From Planctomycetaceae bacterium (GTDB lineage Bacteria > Planctomycetota > Phycisphaerae > Phycisphaerales > UBA1924), in the NCBI GenBank assembly GCA_027487735.1, contig JAIYDA010000001.1, positions 1 through 64,000 of the forward strand: 64,000 nt of DNA. Direction: 5' to 3'. Under the pieces are notes generated by a model. The model worked only from the letters and a program-made list of their open reading frames with translations. It was not told the DNA's origin and ran no database searches. The position numbers and the translations under genes were made by a program. Shown here piece by piece: positions 25,021-33,540 of this stretch. How positions within the stretch are numbered: position 1 is the first letter of the stretch; each line of letters starts with the position of its first letter.

Positions 25021-26868
25021 CTATTGCACAATCGCTGCTGCGCCGTCAGCACTCTTGAGGAGGCACGGGTTGCTGAGAAGGACCGCTCCTCCATTCGATG
25101 CGGTTTCGTCGTAAGTGCCGCTGAAGATTTGCACGTCGGCGAAGGCGGTGCCGCCTTGCACTTGGGCGACGGCGGTGCGGACACGGCCGTAGGGGTTGTA
25201 GCGTGTGCCCCCGCCGCCATTGCCTTGCTGCGCCCAGACCCAAGACCGCGAGGCGGCGATGCGAGCCTGCGAGGCAAAGTCCTTGGTATTGAGAATGAGG
25301 AACGCGACGTGGCTATTGGAGTCGCCAATGAGGCGGTTCGGGCAGCCGAAGGGCGTGACATAGGTGATAGAGCTGTTGGACCAGTATGGCAGCAGCGTGC
25401 TGGCGCTGCAGCCGTCGCCCGGGCCATAGGCCATGGTGGTGTGCCAGTAATCGGTGCAAAAGACGCGATCGCAGGAGATGACCTTGCCGTGCGGATTGGC
25501 GGTGACGGCGGAGCAGCTTGACGGCGGTGTCTGCGCGACGTCATGGCACGCACCGAGGTTGTGACCGAGCTCGTGGGCGAAGATGTCGCCGACGAGCGGG
25601 AGACTACCGGTGCGAGCGTTGACGGAGAAGCCCGAGTCACCGCTTTGAATACTCGCACCGGTGGAAGGTCGGTACGCGACGCCAAGCGTGTTTCCCCAGG
25701 TCGATTGCCTGATCAAAGCGACAAGATCGGCGCGATACGTGTCTCGAAGCGAGTGGATGTTGTCCATAAACCCCTGTGGATCGGGAGAACTTGGTTCGCA
25801 ACCGTTTGGTGGGGTGGGGCAACCGATGACTGTCGTGCTTCTATAGGCCAGGCGGTCGAGGTCGATCCCGCCGTCTGCGTCCTCGTTGTATTGCGCTGCG
25901 TCCCAGTCGGCGGCCATCAGTCGCATGGTCGCACCGGTGCCTGAGTTGGAGTGCCGAAGGTTCATGTCGGCGATGCACGCTTCGGCTTGCGCAAAGAATG
26001 CAGCAGGATTCTGTCCATACCCAGCGCGAGCCTCCGCCGTGCAGATGACCATGACATCGATCGTGCCCACAGGGTCGGTTGGCGCGGAGCGAGTGGTGAA
26101 GCCGCCGCCAGAGGGCGCCGGGGTATCGCTAGCCTCGCCCGCGGGCGTCGAAGCGAGTGGATTCATGCTGCACCCATTCGCGCAGGTGCCGCACTGGTGC
26201 GGAGGAAGGACGTCGCCTTGCTTTGCAAGCGTGTGCCCCGCGGGCGTGGCTTCGAACGCGGGCATGTATTGCACTTCGTAGCGGCGCTTGTTCTGATAGT
26301 CGCGCAGCGTGATGAAGACCGTGTCGTCGTAGCGCACAAGGATGAAGTCGCTCGCGGCGACGCCCGCGATCTGGCCGAACCAGGTGTAGCGTGTGTCGGT
26401 TCGATGCTCGCACTTGACGAAGGCGAGTTCGACGACTTCGCCATCGAGCAGAGGCATCGCGACGCGAGGCTGCTGGTCGGGCTTCAGCTGATCGAGCGTT
26501 GCAAAGTCAAACGACACGCGGACGCCGCGGCTTTGGTAAGGCAGCAACGCATCGCCCGGCTCTTCGACATTCGCGATGCCCGCGAAGAGCGAGGGCAGCG
26601 TCTCGAGGTCGTCGGTGGGTGCGAAGGCTTGGGCGTAGTTGAGAAAGCCCTGCGAGCCTTGGATGGTCGCTTCGCGATCTTGCTTGCGGACCTCGCTCAT
26701 CAGCTTCGCCGACGCTGGGTCGAGATCGCGGGCGCGGTCCTGGGCGGTGGCGTTGGTTGCGCAGACGAAACTTGAGAACGCAAGGCAAGCGCAGAGGGCG
26801 ATGCGGGTGATATGGGCGGAATGGGCAAGCCGACTGCGGCGTGCGGTGGGACTGGCATGGGTGGTCAT
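25021..26868 (-). CDS. secreted M12B-type zinc metalloprotease
   Basis: The 615-residue precursor has a signal peptide (ending near TNATAQD, residue ~43), a propeptide-like region to ~220 and a Cys cluster (CGTCANGC). The reprolysin-like catalytic domain starts GTIDVMVICTAEARAGYG. The zinc motif HELGHNLGACHD (HExGHxxGxxHD) is complete, and the Met-turn appears as TTMAYGPGDG. The C-terminal ~110 residues carry a right-handed repeat-like segment (GTYDETASNGGAVLLSNP) that may bind a partner. Family members cleave extracellular proteins. ATG 26868 follows CGGAG at 9 bases. It lies 54 bases after the collagen-like gene and is probably co-transcribed with it. Confidence 0.85.
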   Translation of the reverse strand: MTTHASPTARRSRLAHSAHITRIALCACLAFSSFVCATNATAQDRARDLDPASAKLMSEVRKQDREATIQGSQGFLNYAQAFAPTDDLETLPSLFAGIANVEEPGDALLPYQSRGVRVSFDFATLDQLKPDQQPRVAMPLLDGEVVELAFVKCEHRTDTRYTWFGQIAGVAASDFILVRYDDTVFITLRDYQNKRRYEVQYMPAFEATPAGHTLAKQGDVLPPHQCGTCANGCSMNPLASTPAGEASDTPAPSGGGFTTRSAPTDPVGTIDVMVICTAEARAGYGQNPAAFFAQAEACIADMNLRHSNSGTGATMRLMAADWDAAQYNEDADGGIDLDRLAYRSTTVIGCPTPPNGCEPSSPDPQGFMDNIHSLRDTYRADLVALIRQSTWGNTLGVAYRPSTGASIQSGDSGFSVNARTGSLPLVGDIFAHELGHNLGACHDVAQTPPSSCSAVTANPHGKVISCDRVFCTDYWHTTMAYGPGDGCSASTLLPYWSNSSITYVTPFGCPNRLIGDSNSHVAFLILNTKDFASQARIAASRSWVWAQQGNGGGGTRYNPYGRVRTAVAQVQGGTAFADVQIFSGTYDETASNGGAVLLSNPCLLKSADGAAAIVQ

Positions 26869-26922
26869 GGGTGTGCTCCGAGCGGATGCTGAATGAAGGG
26901 ATGTTTGCACGATGCGGAGCAA

Positions 26923-28716
26923 TCACTGCAGGTTGACGAGCACGAGCACTAGGCCCGTCTCTTCGTCAAGGGCAGACATCGCCTTGCCCACGGTCGCGCC
27001 GGGTGCCCGGTCGCGATCGCTGACCTTCATCGCATAGCCAGGAAGGTCGCTGGTGGTCAGCAGATCACCCGGCTGAATCTTGCCGTTCGCAGTCGTTGCC
27101 TTCACATACACGCGGCCGGTCATCGCCACCTTGTGCTTGCCGTCCATCACGCCGTCTTGACCCATGTGGATGCCGGGGGCGACGCCGTTGGCGCCGCTGA
27201 TGATGCCGGCGACCTTGCTGTCATACGCGCTGGTGCTGGGCATGAGCTCGCCGGGGTTGGCCGGGTCAATCACCATGAGCGTGCCGGGCTCGATCTCGGT
27301 GCTCTGGGAGTTGAAGCCTTCGACGAGGTCGGCACCGCCGCGGATTTCGAGGACGTTGACGCTGAACTTGGTGACGCCCTGAACCGACAGCACATCTGGC
27401 GAGTAGATGATGCGTGCGCCAAAGTCGCCCTGGTTCGGTGCGGCATGAAAGTCAAGAAGTGCGAAGCCATTGCTTCCCACGATCTCGACTGCGCCTGCCC
27501 CGGTCCCGTTGACGGCGTCCGTGCCCATGTGGACACCCGATACCGTCGGAAGACCGTTGACGAGACCTCGGACGTGCAACGCACTTTGCGGGGCATTCGT
27601 GCCGATGCCGACGTTGTTGTTGCCGTTCACCGTGATGGCAGAAGGGCCAGAACCACTCTGAATGTGAATGGACTTGCCGGCAGTGTGTCGGATGACAAGG
27701 TCGTCACGAACGGCGCTCTGGCTGAAGAAGGTCGTCGCTGAAGCAATGCCGATTTCCGTGACCGCGCCACCCGCCTGCTTGATTTGGAAGACTGGGTCTC
27801 CGGCGGCTTCCACGCGGGTGTTGCCACGCACATCGAGCAGGAATCCCGTCGTCGGCGCGTTGGTACCGATGCCGACACCACCAGTCACACCGCTGATGTA
27901 GAAGTCGTTCGCCGACACACCCGAGCGACCCAGGGCAAACGGATTGCGCACGCCTCCGGTCGTGCCGCCAGCATTGAGGTCCCAGCCGCCGGTGAATGGA
28001 TCATCACGGAAGGACATGGGGCCCGAGACAACGAAGCCAAGGCCGCTGGTTGCTCTGGCGTGCAGGGCTGCCTGAGGATTGCTGGTGCCGATGCCCACGC
28101 GGCCAGCGTTGTAGATCGCGTTGGCTCCGCTGAGAGTAAAGGGCGATGCCCCAGCTGGGCCAGCAGGGCCAGTTGCGCCCGTGGCCCCGGCAGGCCCAGT
28201 GGCACCTTGCGGGCCGGTGGCACCTGCTGCGCCCGTCAGACCGATCGGGCCTTGCGGGCCAGTGGCCCCAGTGAGACCTGCCGGCCCCTGCGGACCCTGC
28301 GGGCCCTGAGCCCCCGGCACGCCATTGAGCGCAAAGAGCGCAAAGGGCACCGACGTGAGCTTCTGGCGTGGCGCGAGCACTTCGTAGGCTCCGCTTCCCG
28401 CGGGGTTGCGCACTTCGATCTCCAGCCAGCGGTCCTGGTTTGTGCTAAACGGCGCTGCGCCAAAGTCGAGCTCAGCGTTGAACTTTCCTGCGACGATGGG
28501 CGTTGCCAGCGCGGTCAGCGTCGTGCCGATCTGCGTGCCGCCAGAGGCTGCGTCCCACAGCGAAAAGCGAATGTCCGCGTCGCCAGTCGCGGCGATGCCA
28601 GCGACATCGAGCTGGCCCTGATAGGTAAATGCCGTTGTCACCTGAGCAACCGCAAACTGGCTGCCGGCAGCGAGAACGAGGGCGGAAGCGAGGGCACGAA
28701 TCTTGTGAGTACGCAC
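26923..28716 (-). CDS. secreted collagen-like protein with conserved C-terminal domain
   Basis: The 597-residue protein starts at GTG 28716, with GAGGAG 7 bases upstream (a TTG at 28722 is too close to it). A signal peptide ends at QFAVAQ. Residues ~25-130 form a beta domain ([14 protein letters not shown]...[11 protein letters not shown]). A collagen-type Gly-X-Y run of about 65 residues ([19 protein letters not shown]...) follows at ~132-198. Repeated [18 protein letters not shown] motifs come next, as in fibre proteins, and the C-terminal domain ([12 protein letters not shown]...[12 protein letters not shown]...[18 protein letters not shown]) is widely found on trimeric surface fibres. It is probably a surface filament. 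The Gly-X-Y run could vary in length by slippage. Confidence 0.82.
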   Translation of the reverse strand: MRTHKIRALASALVLAAGSQFAVAQVTTAFTYQGQLDVAGIAATGDADIRFSLWDAASGGTQIGTTLTALATPIVAGKFNAELDFGAAPFSTNQDRWLEIEVRNPAGSGAYEVLAPRQKLTSVPFALFALNGVPGAQGPQGPQGPAGLTGATGPQGPIGLTGAAGATGPQGATGPAGATGATGPAGPAGASPFTLSGANAIYNAGRVGIGTSNPQAALHARATSGLGFVVSGPMSFRDDPFTGGWDLNAGGTTGGVRNPFALGRSGVSANDFYISGVTGGVGIGTNAPTTGFLLDVRGNTRVEAAGDPVFQIKQAGGAVTEIGIASATTFFSQSAVRDDLVIRHTAGKSIHIQSGSGPSAITVNGNNNVGIGTNAPQSALHVRGLVNGLPTVSGVHMGTDAVNGTGAGAVEIVGSNGFALLDFHAAPNQGDFGARIIYSPDVLSVQGVTKFSVNVLEIRGGADLVEGFNSQSTEIEPGTLMVIDPANPGELMPSTSAYDSKVAGIISGANGVAPGIHMGQDGVMDGKHKVAMTGRVYVKATTANGKIQPGDLLTTSDLPGYAMKVSDRDRAPGATVGKAMSALDEETGLVLVLVNLQ

Positions 28717-28935
28717 GGGCAATCTCCTCAGTGGGGACGAAACGTTGGCGGTCTACCGCTTGCTGCCGGGGCGAGAATCGCACGCCCCACACGGTCATCC
28801 ACGAAGGATGCCCGGGGGAGAGAGCACGAATATTCAGATTTGTCGTGGAAAGCTGATCCTCCCACGCCCAAAGGCACGTAGTTCTCTGTGGGACGCCGCT
28901 TCTTCTGGCGGTGCCCCGTCCAAGAATGCCTCGCG

Positions 28936-29502
28936 ATGCACACACCCGCTTCCATCACCGAGGTTCTTGCCAACGCACGCCCGGGCGAGCCATCCTCGAC
29001 CGATATGCTGATTCCGCTCGTGTATGACGAGCTGCGGATGCTCGCAGCGAGCTACCTGAAACGCGACGACGCGTACACCCTGCAGCCCACAGCGTTGGTG
29101 CACGAGGCCTTCATCAAGCTCGTCGGGCGCGATCGCGAATGGGCCGGGATGGACCACTTCAAGGCCGTCGCAGCCAAAGCAATGCGGCAGGTGCTGGTCG
29201 ATCGCTATCGGGCCCGCAGCGCCATCAAGCGAGGCGGCACCGACAGGCAGCGCGCGGTGGGCGTCTCGATCGAATCGCTCGGTGTCGAGTCTGCCACGCT
29301 CGACATGCAGGTGCAACACCTCGATGAACTGCTCACCCTGCTCGCGCAGAGCTCGCCTCGCGTGGCGAACATCGCCGAGATGCGCCTGTTCGGCGGCATG
29401 GAGATCGAGCAGATGGCTCGCGTGCTGGGGGTCTCGGAGATGACCGTGAAGCGCGACTGGCAGGTGGCGCGGGCATGGCTTGCGGCAAAAGTGCAGGAGT
29501 AG
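28936..29502 (+). CDS. ECF-type RNA polymerase sigma factor
   Basis: The 188-residue sigma factor belongs to the planctomycete-rich ECF group paired with Ser/Thr kinases. Region 2 contains IPLVYDELRMLAASYLKRDD and TLQPTALVHEAFIKLVG; region 2.4 and its linker show FKAVAAKAMRQVLVDRYRAR; region 4 has MRLFGGMEIEQMARVLGVSEMTVKRDW with the recognition helix. ATG 28936 is chosen by family length. It ends immediately before a 15-bp tandem repeat, and the kinase gene starts 64 bases later, so the two probably form one unit: the kinase may control the sigma factor by phosphorylation. Confidence 0.9.
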   Translation: MHTPASITEVLANARPGEPSSTDMLIPLVYDELRMLAASYLKRDDAYTLQPTALVHEAFIKLVGRDREWAGMDHFKAVAAKAMRQVLVDRYRARSAIKRGGTDRQRAVGVSIESLGVESATLDMQVQHLDELLTLLAQSSPRVANIAEMRLFGGMEIEQMARVLGVSEMTVKRDWQVARAWLAAKVQE

Positions 29503-29560
29503 AAAGTGCAAAATTCGAAAGTGCAAGATTCGAAAGTGCAAGATTCGAAAGTGCAAGAGT
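29502..29560. repeat. 15-bp tandem repeat starting at the sigma-factor stop codon
   Basis: Units GAAAGTGCAARATTC occupy 29502-29516, 29517-29531 and 29532-29546, with a partial fourth unit to 29560. The first base belongs to the sigma-factor TAG. The unit resembles the last codons of the gene (AAAGTGCAGGAGTAG), so the array probably grew by duplication of the gene's 3' end. Confidence 0.8.
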
Positions 29561-29566
29561 AACCGC

Positions 29567-32500
29567 TTGACCGACGAGCCCGCCCAACCCAGGCCCATGC
29601 CGCCCCCCGCGACCACGCCCGAGGGCTCCACGCTCGATCGCGCAGCCGAGGTGTTTCATCGCGTCCGCCTGCTCGGGCTCGCGCAGCGCGACGAGGCGAT
29701 CGCCGCCGCATGCCAGAACGACGCGTCGCTCGAGGCGACCGTGCGCCTGCTGCTCAAGGGCGACAACGCGGCCTTGCCCGTCGAACGACTCGCCGACGAC
29801 ATCCGCGCCGTGCATGAGGTGCTGAACCTGGAGGGCGCCACGGCTGGGCATTCCTCCGCGCTCTTCAAGGCCGACGGCACACACATCGGGCCTTATCGCC
29901 TGCTCGAGCGCATCGGCGAGGGCGGGTTTGGTATCGTGTTCATGGCTGCGCAGGAGCATCCGGTGCGACGGCGTGTCGCGCTCAAGGTCGTCAAGCTGGG
30001 CATGGACACCAAGCAGGTCGTCGCTCGCTTCGAAGCCGAGCGGCAGGCCCTTGCGCTCATGGACCATCCGTGCATCGCACGCGTGTTTGATGGCGGCGCA
30101 ACGCCCACGGGCAGGCCCTACTTCGTGATGGAGCTGGTGCGGGGCGTGCCAATCACCGAATACTGCGACAGCCACAAGCTCGGCCTGCGAGGTCGACTCG
30201 GGCTCGTCTCGCAGGTGTGCAACGCGCTGCAGCACGCACACCAACGTGGCGTCATTCACCGCGACATCAAGCCCAGCAATGTGCTGGTCGTTGCCGAGAA
30301 CGGCGCGCCCACGCCCAAGATCATCGACTTTGGTATCGCGAAGGCAACCACAGGCCGACTGACCGACCGCACGCTCTTTACCGAGCTGCGCCAGATGATC
30401 GGCACGCCCGCCTACATGAGCCCTGAGCAAGCAGGGCAAACCAGCGAGGACGTTGACACCCGCACCGATGTTTACGCCGTGGGCGTGCTGCTCTACGAAC
30501 TGCTCACCGGCGCTACGCCCTTTGACTCCAAACGCCTCGCCTCCGCCGCCTACGGCGAGATCCAGCGGATCATCCGCGAGGAAGACCCACCCAAGCCCAG
30601 CACGCGCGTCGCCAGCAAGCCCGGCACGCTCATCGGCGTCGCCGAGAAACGCGCAACCGCGCCGACGAAGCTCAGCACCACCATCCAGGGCGAACTCGAC
30701 TGGATCGTCATGAAGGCGATGGAGAAGGACCGCACGCGCCGGTACGACTCCGCCGGAGCCTTCGCGGCCGACATCGAGCGTTACCTCACGGGCCACGCCG
30801 TCAGCGCCGCGCCGCCCGGGCGCGCGTATCTCGTTCGCAAGTTTGTTCGTCGCAATCGCGGCGCGGTGATCGCTGGCGGGCTGCTGACCCTCGCGGTGCT
30901 GGCGGGGCTGGCCGGCACGAGCGTGGGCCTGGTGCGCACCGAGCGAGAGCGCAAGGTGGCCGTTCGCGAGAGGGAGCGAGCGGATCTGAACGCCGGACAG
31001 GCTCGCGAGGCGGAATCCCTCGCCACACGCCAGGCGTATTCCGCCAGCATGCTCTCGGCCTCGGCGGCGATCAACAACGTGCAGTTCGCCGCGGCGGGGT
31101 CTTTTCTCGAAGCCGCGCCGCAGTCGCTTCGCGGGTGGGAGTGGCGGCTGCTGCACGCGCGGCTTGATACGTCGATCCGGGCGTTCCCGACCACGAGTGC
31201 TTCGAGTGGCTTGCCGTTGCTTCCCCAGTTCTACGGACTGCACGTCCACCCAGACGGTCAGTCTCTCTTCACGACCGATCGCCACGCCGACCCGGCGGCT
31301 CAACGCTGGAGTGTGAAGACCGGGGAACTGCTTCAGTCCTTTGCGCGGCTGAGTCTGCCGACCACGCAGCCGCCGCTCATGGTCGAGACGCTGCTCTCGG
31401 CCGACGGCTCACGTCTGTGGCTCCACGCGATACCCCAGTCACAAAGGGTCGACTTCGTGCTCGAGACGTGGGATGTTGCCTCCGGCGCTCGCGTCGATCG
31501 TGCCACCTTTGCGCCGCCGCACTTTCCGGGGCTCGAGGTGCGCGTTTCTCCTGATGCGACACGGGTGCTCTTTCAACCCCTCGATGCGGCGACGTGGACA
31601 CTGACAGACACGGCCGGCCGCGTCCAGGCCACTTCCACCGCGAGCCAGATGGCGATCCATGAAACTATGCCGTTCAGCCACGACGGCAAACGCGTCGTGG
31701 GGTTTGACCGAGACTACCGCACGATGACGATCTCCGACGCGCAGTCACTCGCGCCGCTGTCAACGGTGCCGCTCGGATCGGCGATGGTGATGAAGACCGC
31801 CTTTTCTCAGGACGAGCGCTGGCTCGCACTCGCCGTTGATGGCGGCTTCGCGCAGGTCTTTGACACGGCCGCGAGCCCGCCGACATCTGTGCGGATGCCG
31901 CACCCGGCCCGCGTGGGCAATGTGGCGTTCTCGCCCGATGCATCGGTGCTTGCCACCGTCGCCGAAGATCGTGCGATACGTGTCTGGGATCGCGCAAGCG
32001 GCGAGCTGCTGGCGACCTATCCAAGCCCGTCACTGATCAACGCTCCGCTGGCGATTCTGCCCGATGGCAAGACGGTCGTGGGGCAGGAGACCGACGGCCA
32101 CGTGCGATTCTGGGATCTCACGGCGGAGCAAACGCGCGTGCTCCGTGGGCACACCAGCATCGTCAGCAACGCGATGTTCGTCCCCAACAACCCAGCCGGG
32201 CTCATCATCTCGGGCGGCTGGGACGGCCAATCCGGCTCGGCGCGTTCGCTGCGGCTGTGGGATGAGGACTCGGGCGAGCTCGTCACGACGCTCGATGGCC
32301 CGTCGACGGGCATGATCCAGCTGCAGCATCTCGCCTGCTCGCGCGATGGCACGCGGGCCGTGGCCGCATGGGGCAGCCCCCTCGTTGAGCACCGGCAGGT
32401 GGCGTTGCTCGATCTGCAAACGGGCCAGAGGCTGTGGACCAGACAGGCTCCCCAGGACGGTCCCGTGCTCTTTGTCGCCATTGCGCCCGACACATCGGCG

Positions 32501-33322
32501 GTGTATATCGCCGAGCGTGCGAGCTTCGGCACGGTCGATGGACAGGGGTACCAGCTCAACCTCCTCGACCCCGCCAGCGGCGAGATCGTCGCGACGCGCG
32601 TGATGGAGGCCAAGCCACGCTGGAGCTTTGCCCTGACGCCCCAGGGCGATGCCCTGCTGGCCATGCCGTTCAGCCGCGAACCGGGCGAAGAATCGCAGGA
32701 GCCCACCACGATGCTGGTGCTCGACCCCAGGACGCTCCAGACGGTCCGCATGATCAAGAACATCACCGAGCCCGTGCACACCATCACGTTTGCGCCGGAT
32801 GGCAGACGTTTCGCGACGTGCAACTGGGATGGATCGGTCCGGCTCTATGACTTCAACAGCGGCTCGCGCCTCGCCACGCTCTCCGGCCACGTCGATGTCG
32901 TGATGGCCGCCGCCTTCAGCCCCGACGGCAGACGCCTGGCCACCGCCGGCAAGGACAGGCTGATCCGCATCTGGAGCCTGGAGACGTTTGACCAGGTGGC
33001 CATGCTCGGCGGCCACGCGGGCCACATCGGCGACCTGGACTGGGACGCGACCGGCGAGCGACTGCTGTCGTGCTCGGGCGATTCAACCGTGCGGATTTGG
33101 GAACCGGTTCCCGTTCGCACGCGCGTCGAGGCTCGCGATGCTCGGGCAGATGCGGTGTTGCGAATGCAGCCAACTGTCGACACACTCTTGACGACGCTTG
33201 CTGATCCCCAGCGAGTGCGAGAGAGTATCACAAACAACGGCTCGCTGACCCCGCTCGAGCGTAAGACGGCGTTGCAACTCGTTCTTGCAAGAGGCGTGAA
33301 CAACGCGATGCCGTTGCGGTGA
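29567..33322 (+). CDS. membrane Ser/Thr protein kinase with WD40 repeats
   Basis: The ~1251-residue protein has an N-terminal helical region, then a Hanks-type kinase domain (residues ~109-410) with GEGGFGIV, the lysine in RVALKVVKLG, catalytic VIHRDIKPSNVLV near 232, IIDFGIAKA and GTPAYMSPEQA. A single membrane helix (AVIAGGLLTLAVLAGLAG) lies at ~433-456. The remaining ~790 residues are WD40-like repeats (VAFSPDASVLATVAEDRAIR, AFSPDGRRLATAGKDRLIR, GHVDVVMAAAF), a probable sensor or scaffold. TTG 29567 is preferred (AAGAG upstream); ATG 29597 is an alternative, and extending further only translates the tandem repeat. It is the partner of the ECF sigma factor. Confidence 0.88.
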   Translation: MTDEPAQPRPMPPPATTPEGSTLDRAAEVFHRVRLLGLAQRDEAIAAACQNDASLEATVRLLLKGDNAALPVERLADDIRAVHEVLNLEGATAGHSSALFKADGTHIGPYRLLERIGEGGFGIVFMAAQEHPVRRRVALKVVKLGMDTKQVVARFEAERQALALMDHPCIARVFDGGATPTGRPYFVMELVRGVPITEYCDSHKLGLRGRLGLVSQVCNALQHAHQRGVIHRDIKPSNVLVVAENGAPTPKIIDFGIAKATTGRLTDRTLFTELRQMIGTPAYMSPEQAGQTSEDVDTRTDVYAVGVLLYELLTGATPFDSKRLASAAYGEIQRIIREEDPPKPSTRVASKPGTLIGVAEKRATAPTKLSTTIQGELDWIVMKAMEKDRTRRYDSAGAFAADIERYLTGHAVSAAPPGRAYLVRKFVRRNRGAVIAGGLLTLAVLAGLAGTSVGLVRTERERKVAVRERERADLNAGQAREAESLATRQAYSASMLSASAAINNVQFAAAGSFLEAAPQSLRGWEWRLLHARLDTSIRAFPTTSASSGLPLLPQFYGLHVHPDGQSLFTTDRHADPAAQRWSVKTGELLQSFARLSLPTTQPPLMVETLLSADGSRLWLHAIPQSQRVDFVLETWDVASGARVDRATFAPPHFPGLEVRVSPDATRVLFQPLDAATWTLTDTAGRVQATSTASQMAIHETMPFSHDGKRVVGFDRDYRTMTISDAQSLAPLSTVPLGSAMVMKTAFSQDERWLALAVDGGFAQVFDTAASPPTSVRMPHPARVGNVAFSPDASVLATVAEDRAIRVWDRASGELLATYPSPSLINAPLAILPDGKTVVGQETDGHVRFWDLTAEQTRVLRGHTSIVSNAMFVPNNPAGLIISGGWDGQSGSARSLRLWDEDSGELVTTLDGPSTGMIQLQHLACSRDGTRAVAAWGSPLVEHRQVALLDLQTGQRLWTRQAPQDGPVLFVAIAPDTSAVYIAERASFGTVDGQGYQLNLLDPASGEIVATRVMEAKPRWSFALTPQGDALLAMPFSREPGEESQEPTTMLVLDPRTLQTVRMIKNITEPVHTITFAPDGRRFATCNWDGSVRLYDFNSGSRLATLSGHVDVVMAAAFSPDGRRLATAGKDRLIRIWSLETFDQVAMLGGHAGHIGDLDWDATGERLLSCSGDSTVRIWEPVPVRTRVEARDARADAVLRMQPTVDTLLTTLADPQRVRESITNNGSLTPLERKTALQLVLARGVNNAMPLR

Positions 33323-33444
33323 AGCAGCCAGCCGCACAACGTCGCGCTGACTCGAACCCGATGCGAAGCGGTCTCGCAACCGAGGCCTTTCGCGAGAACG
33401 AGCGGCTTGCGGCGCAAGCCTGCAACACCGAATGAATGAACCCG

Positions 33445-33484
33445 ATGGGGTCGTTGCTCCCACTTCGGCGCGGGTTTCTTCTTG
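33445..33484 (+). repeat. decayed copy of the tRNA-Glu 3' end and its terminator
   Basis: These 40 bases match 24236-24275 (end of tRNA-Glu plus terminator) at 35 of 40 positions without gaps. The hairpin arm substitutions (CCCAC versus CCCGC, GCGCGGG versus GCGGGGG) destroy pairing, and the U-run is interrupted, so it no longer looks functional. The tRNA sequence further 5' is not recognisable except for a short CGAAT and CCC. It lies 122 bases after the kinase gene stop. The direct-repeat spacing is about 9.2 kb. Confidence 0.7.
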
Positions 33485-33540
33485 GGCTTGTGCGCCGTCT
33501 GCGTTGTCTGCGCGGCTCTTCCTGGGCCTGTCACGTCGCG

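Noticed and set aside
27000-28700. Phage tail fibre and prophage
   Set aside because: The VGIGT repeats and collagen-like run resemble fibre proteins, but the protein has a signal peptide and no other phage genes are nearby.
29333-31303. 656-codon minus-strand frame opposite the kinase and sigma-factor genes
   Set aside because: It is antisense to both the ECF region 4 and the kinase catalytic motifs, and its product is low-complexity.
33323-33444. Possible second tRNA gene upstream of the tRNA-Glu-like sequence
   Set aside because: Only the 3' end and terminator can be aligned; no acceptor 5' strand, D-arm or anticodon stem can be found.
24245-33540. An integrase or transposase for the putative island
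   Set aside because: No frame in this interval has recognisable recombinase motifs, so the island is proposed only from the direct repeat and gene content.
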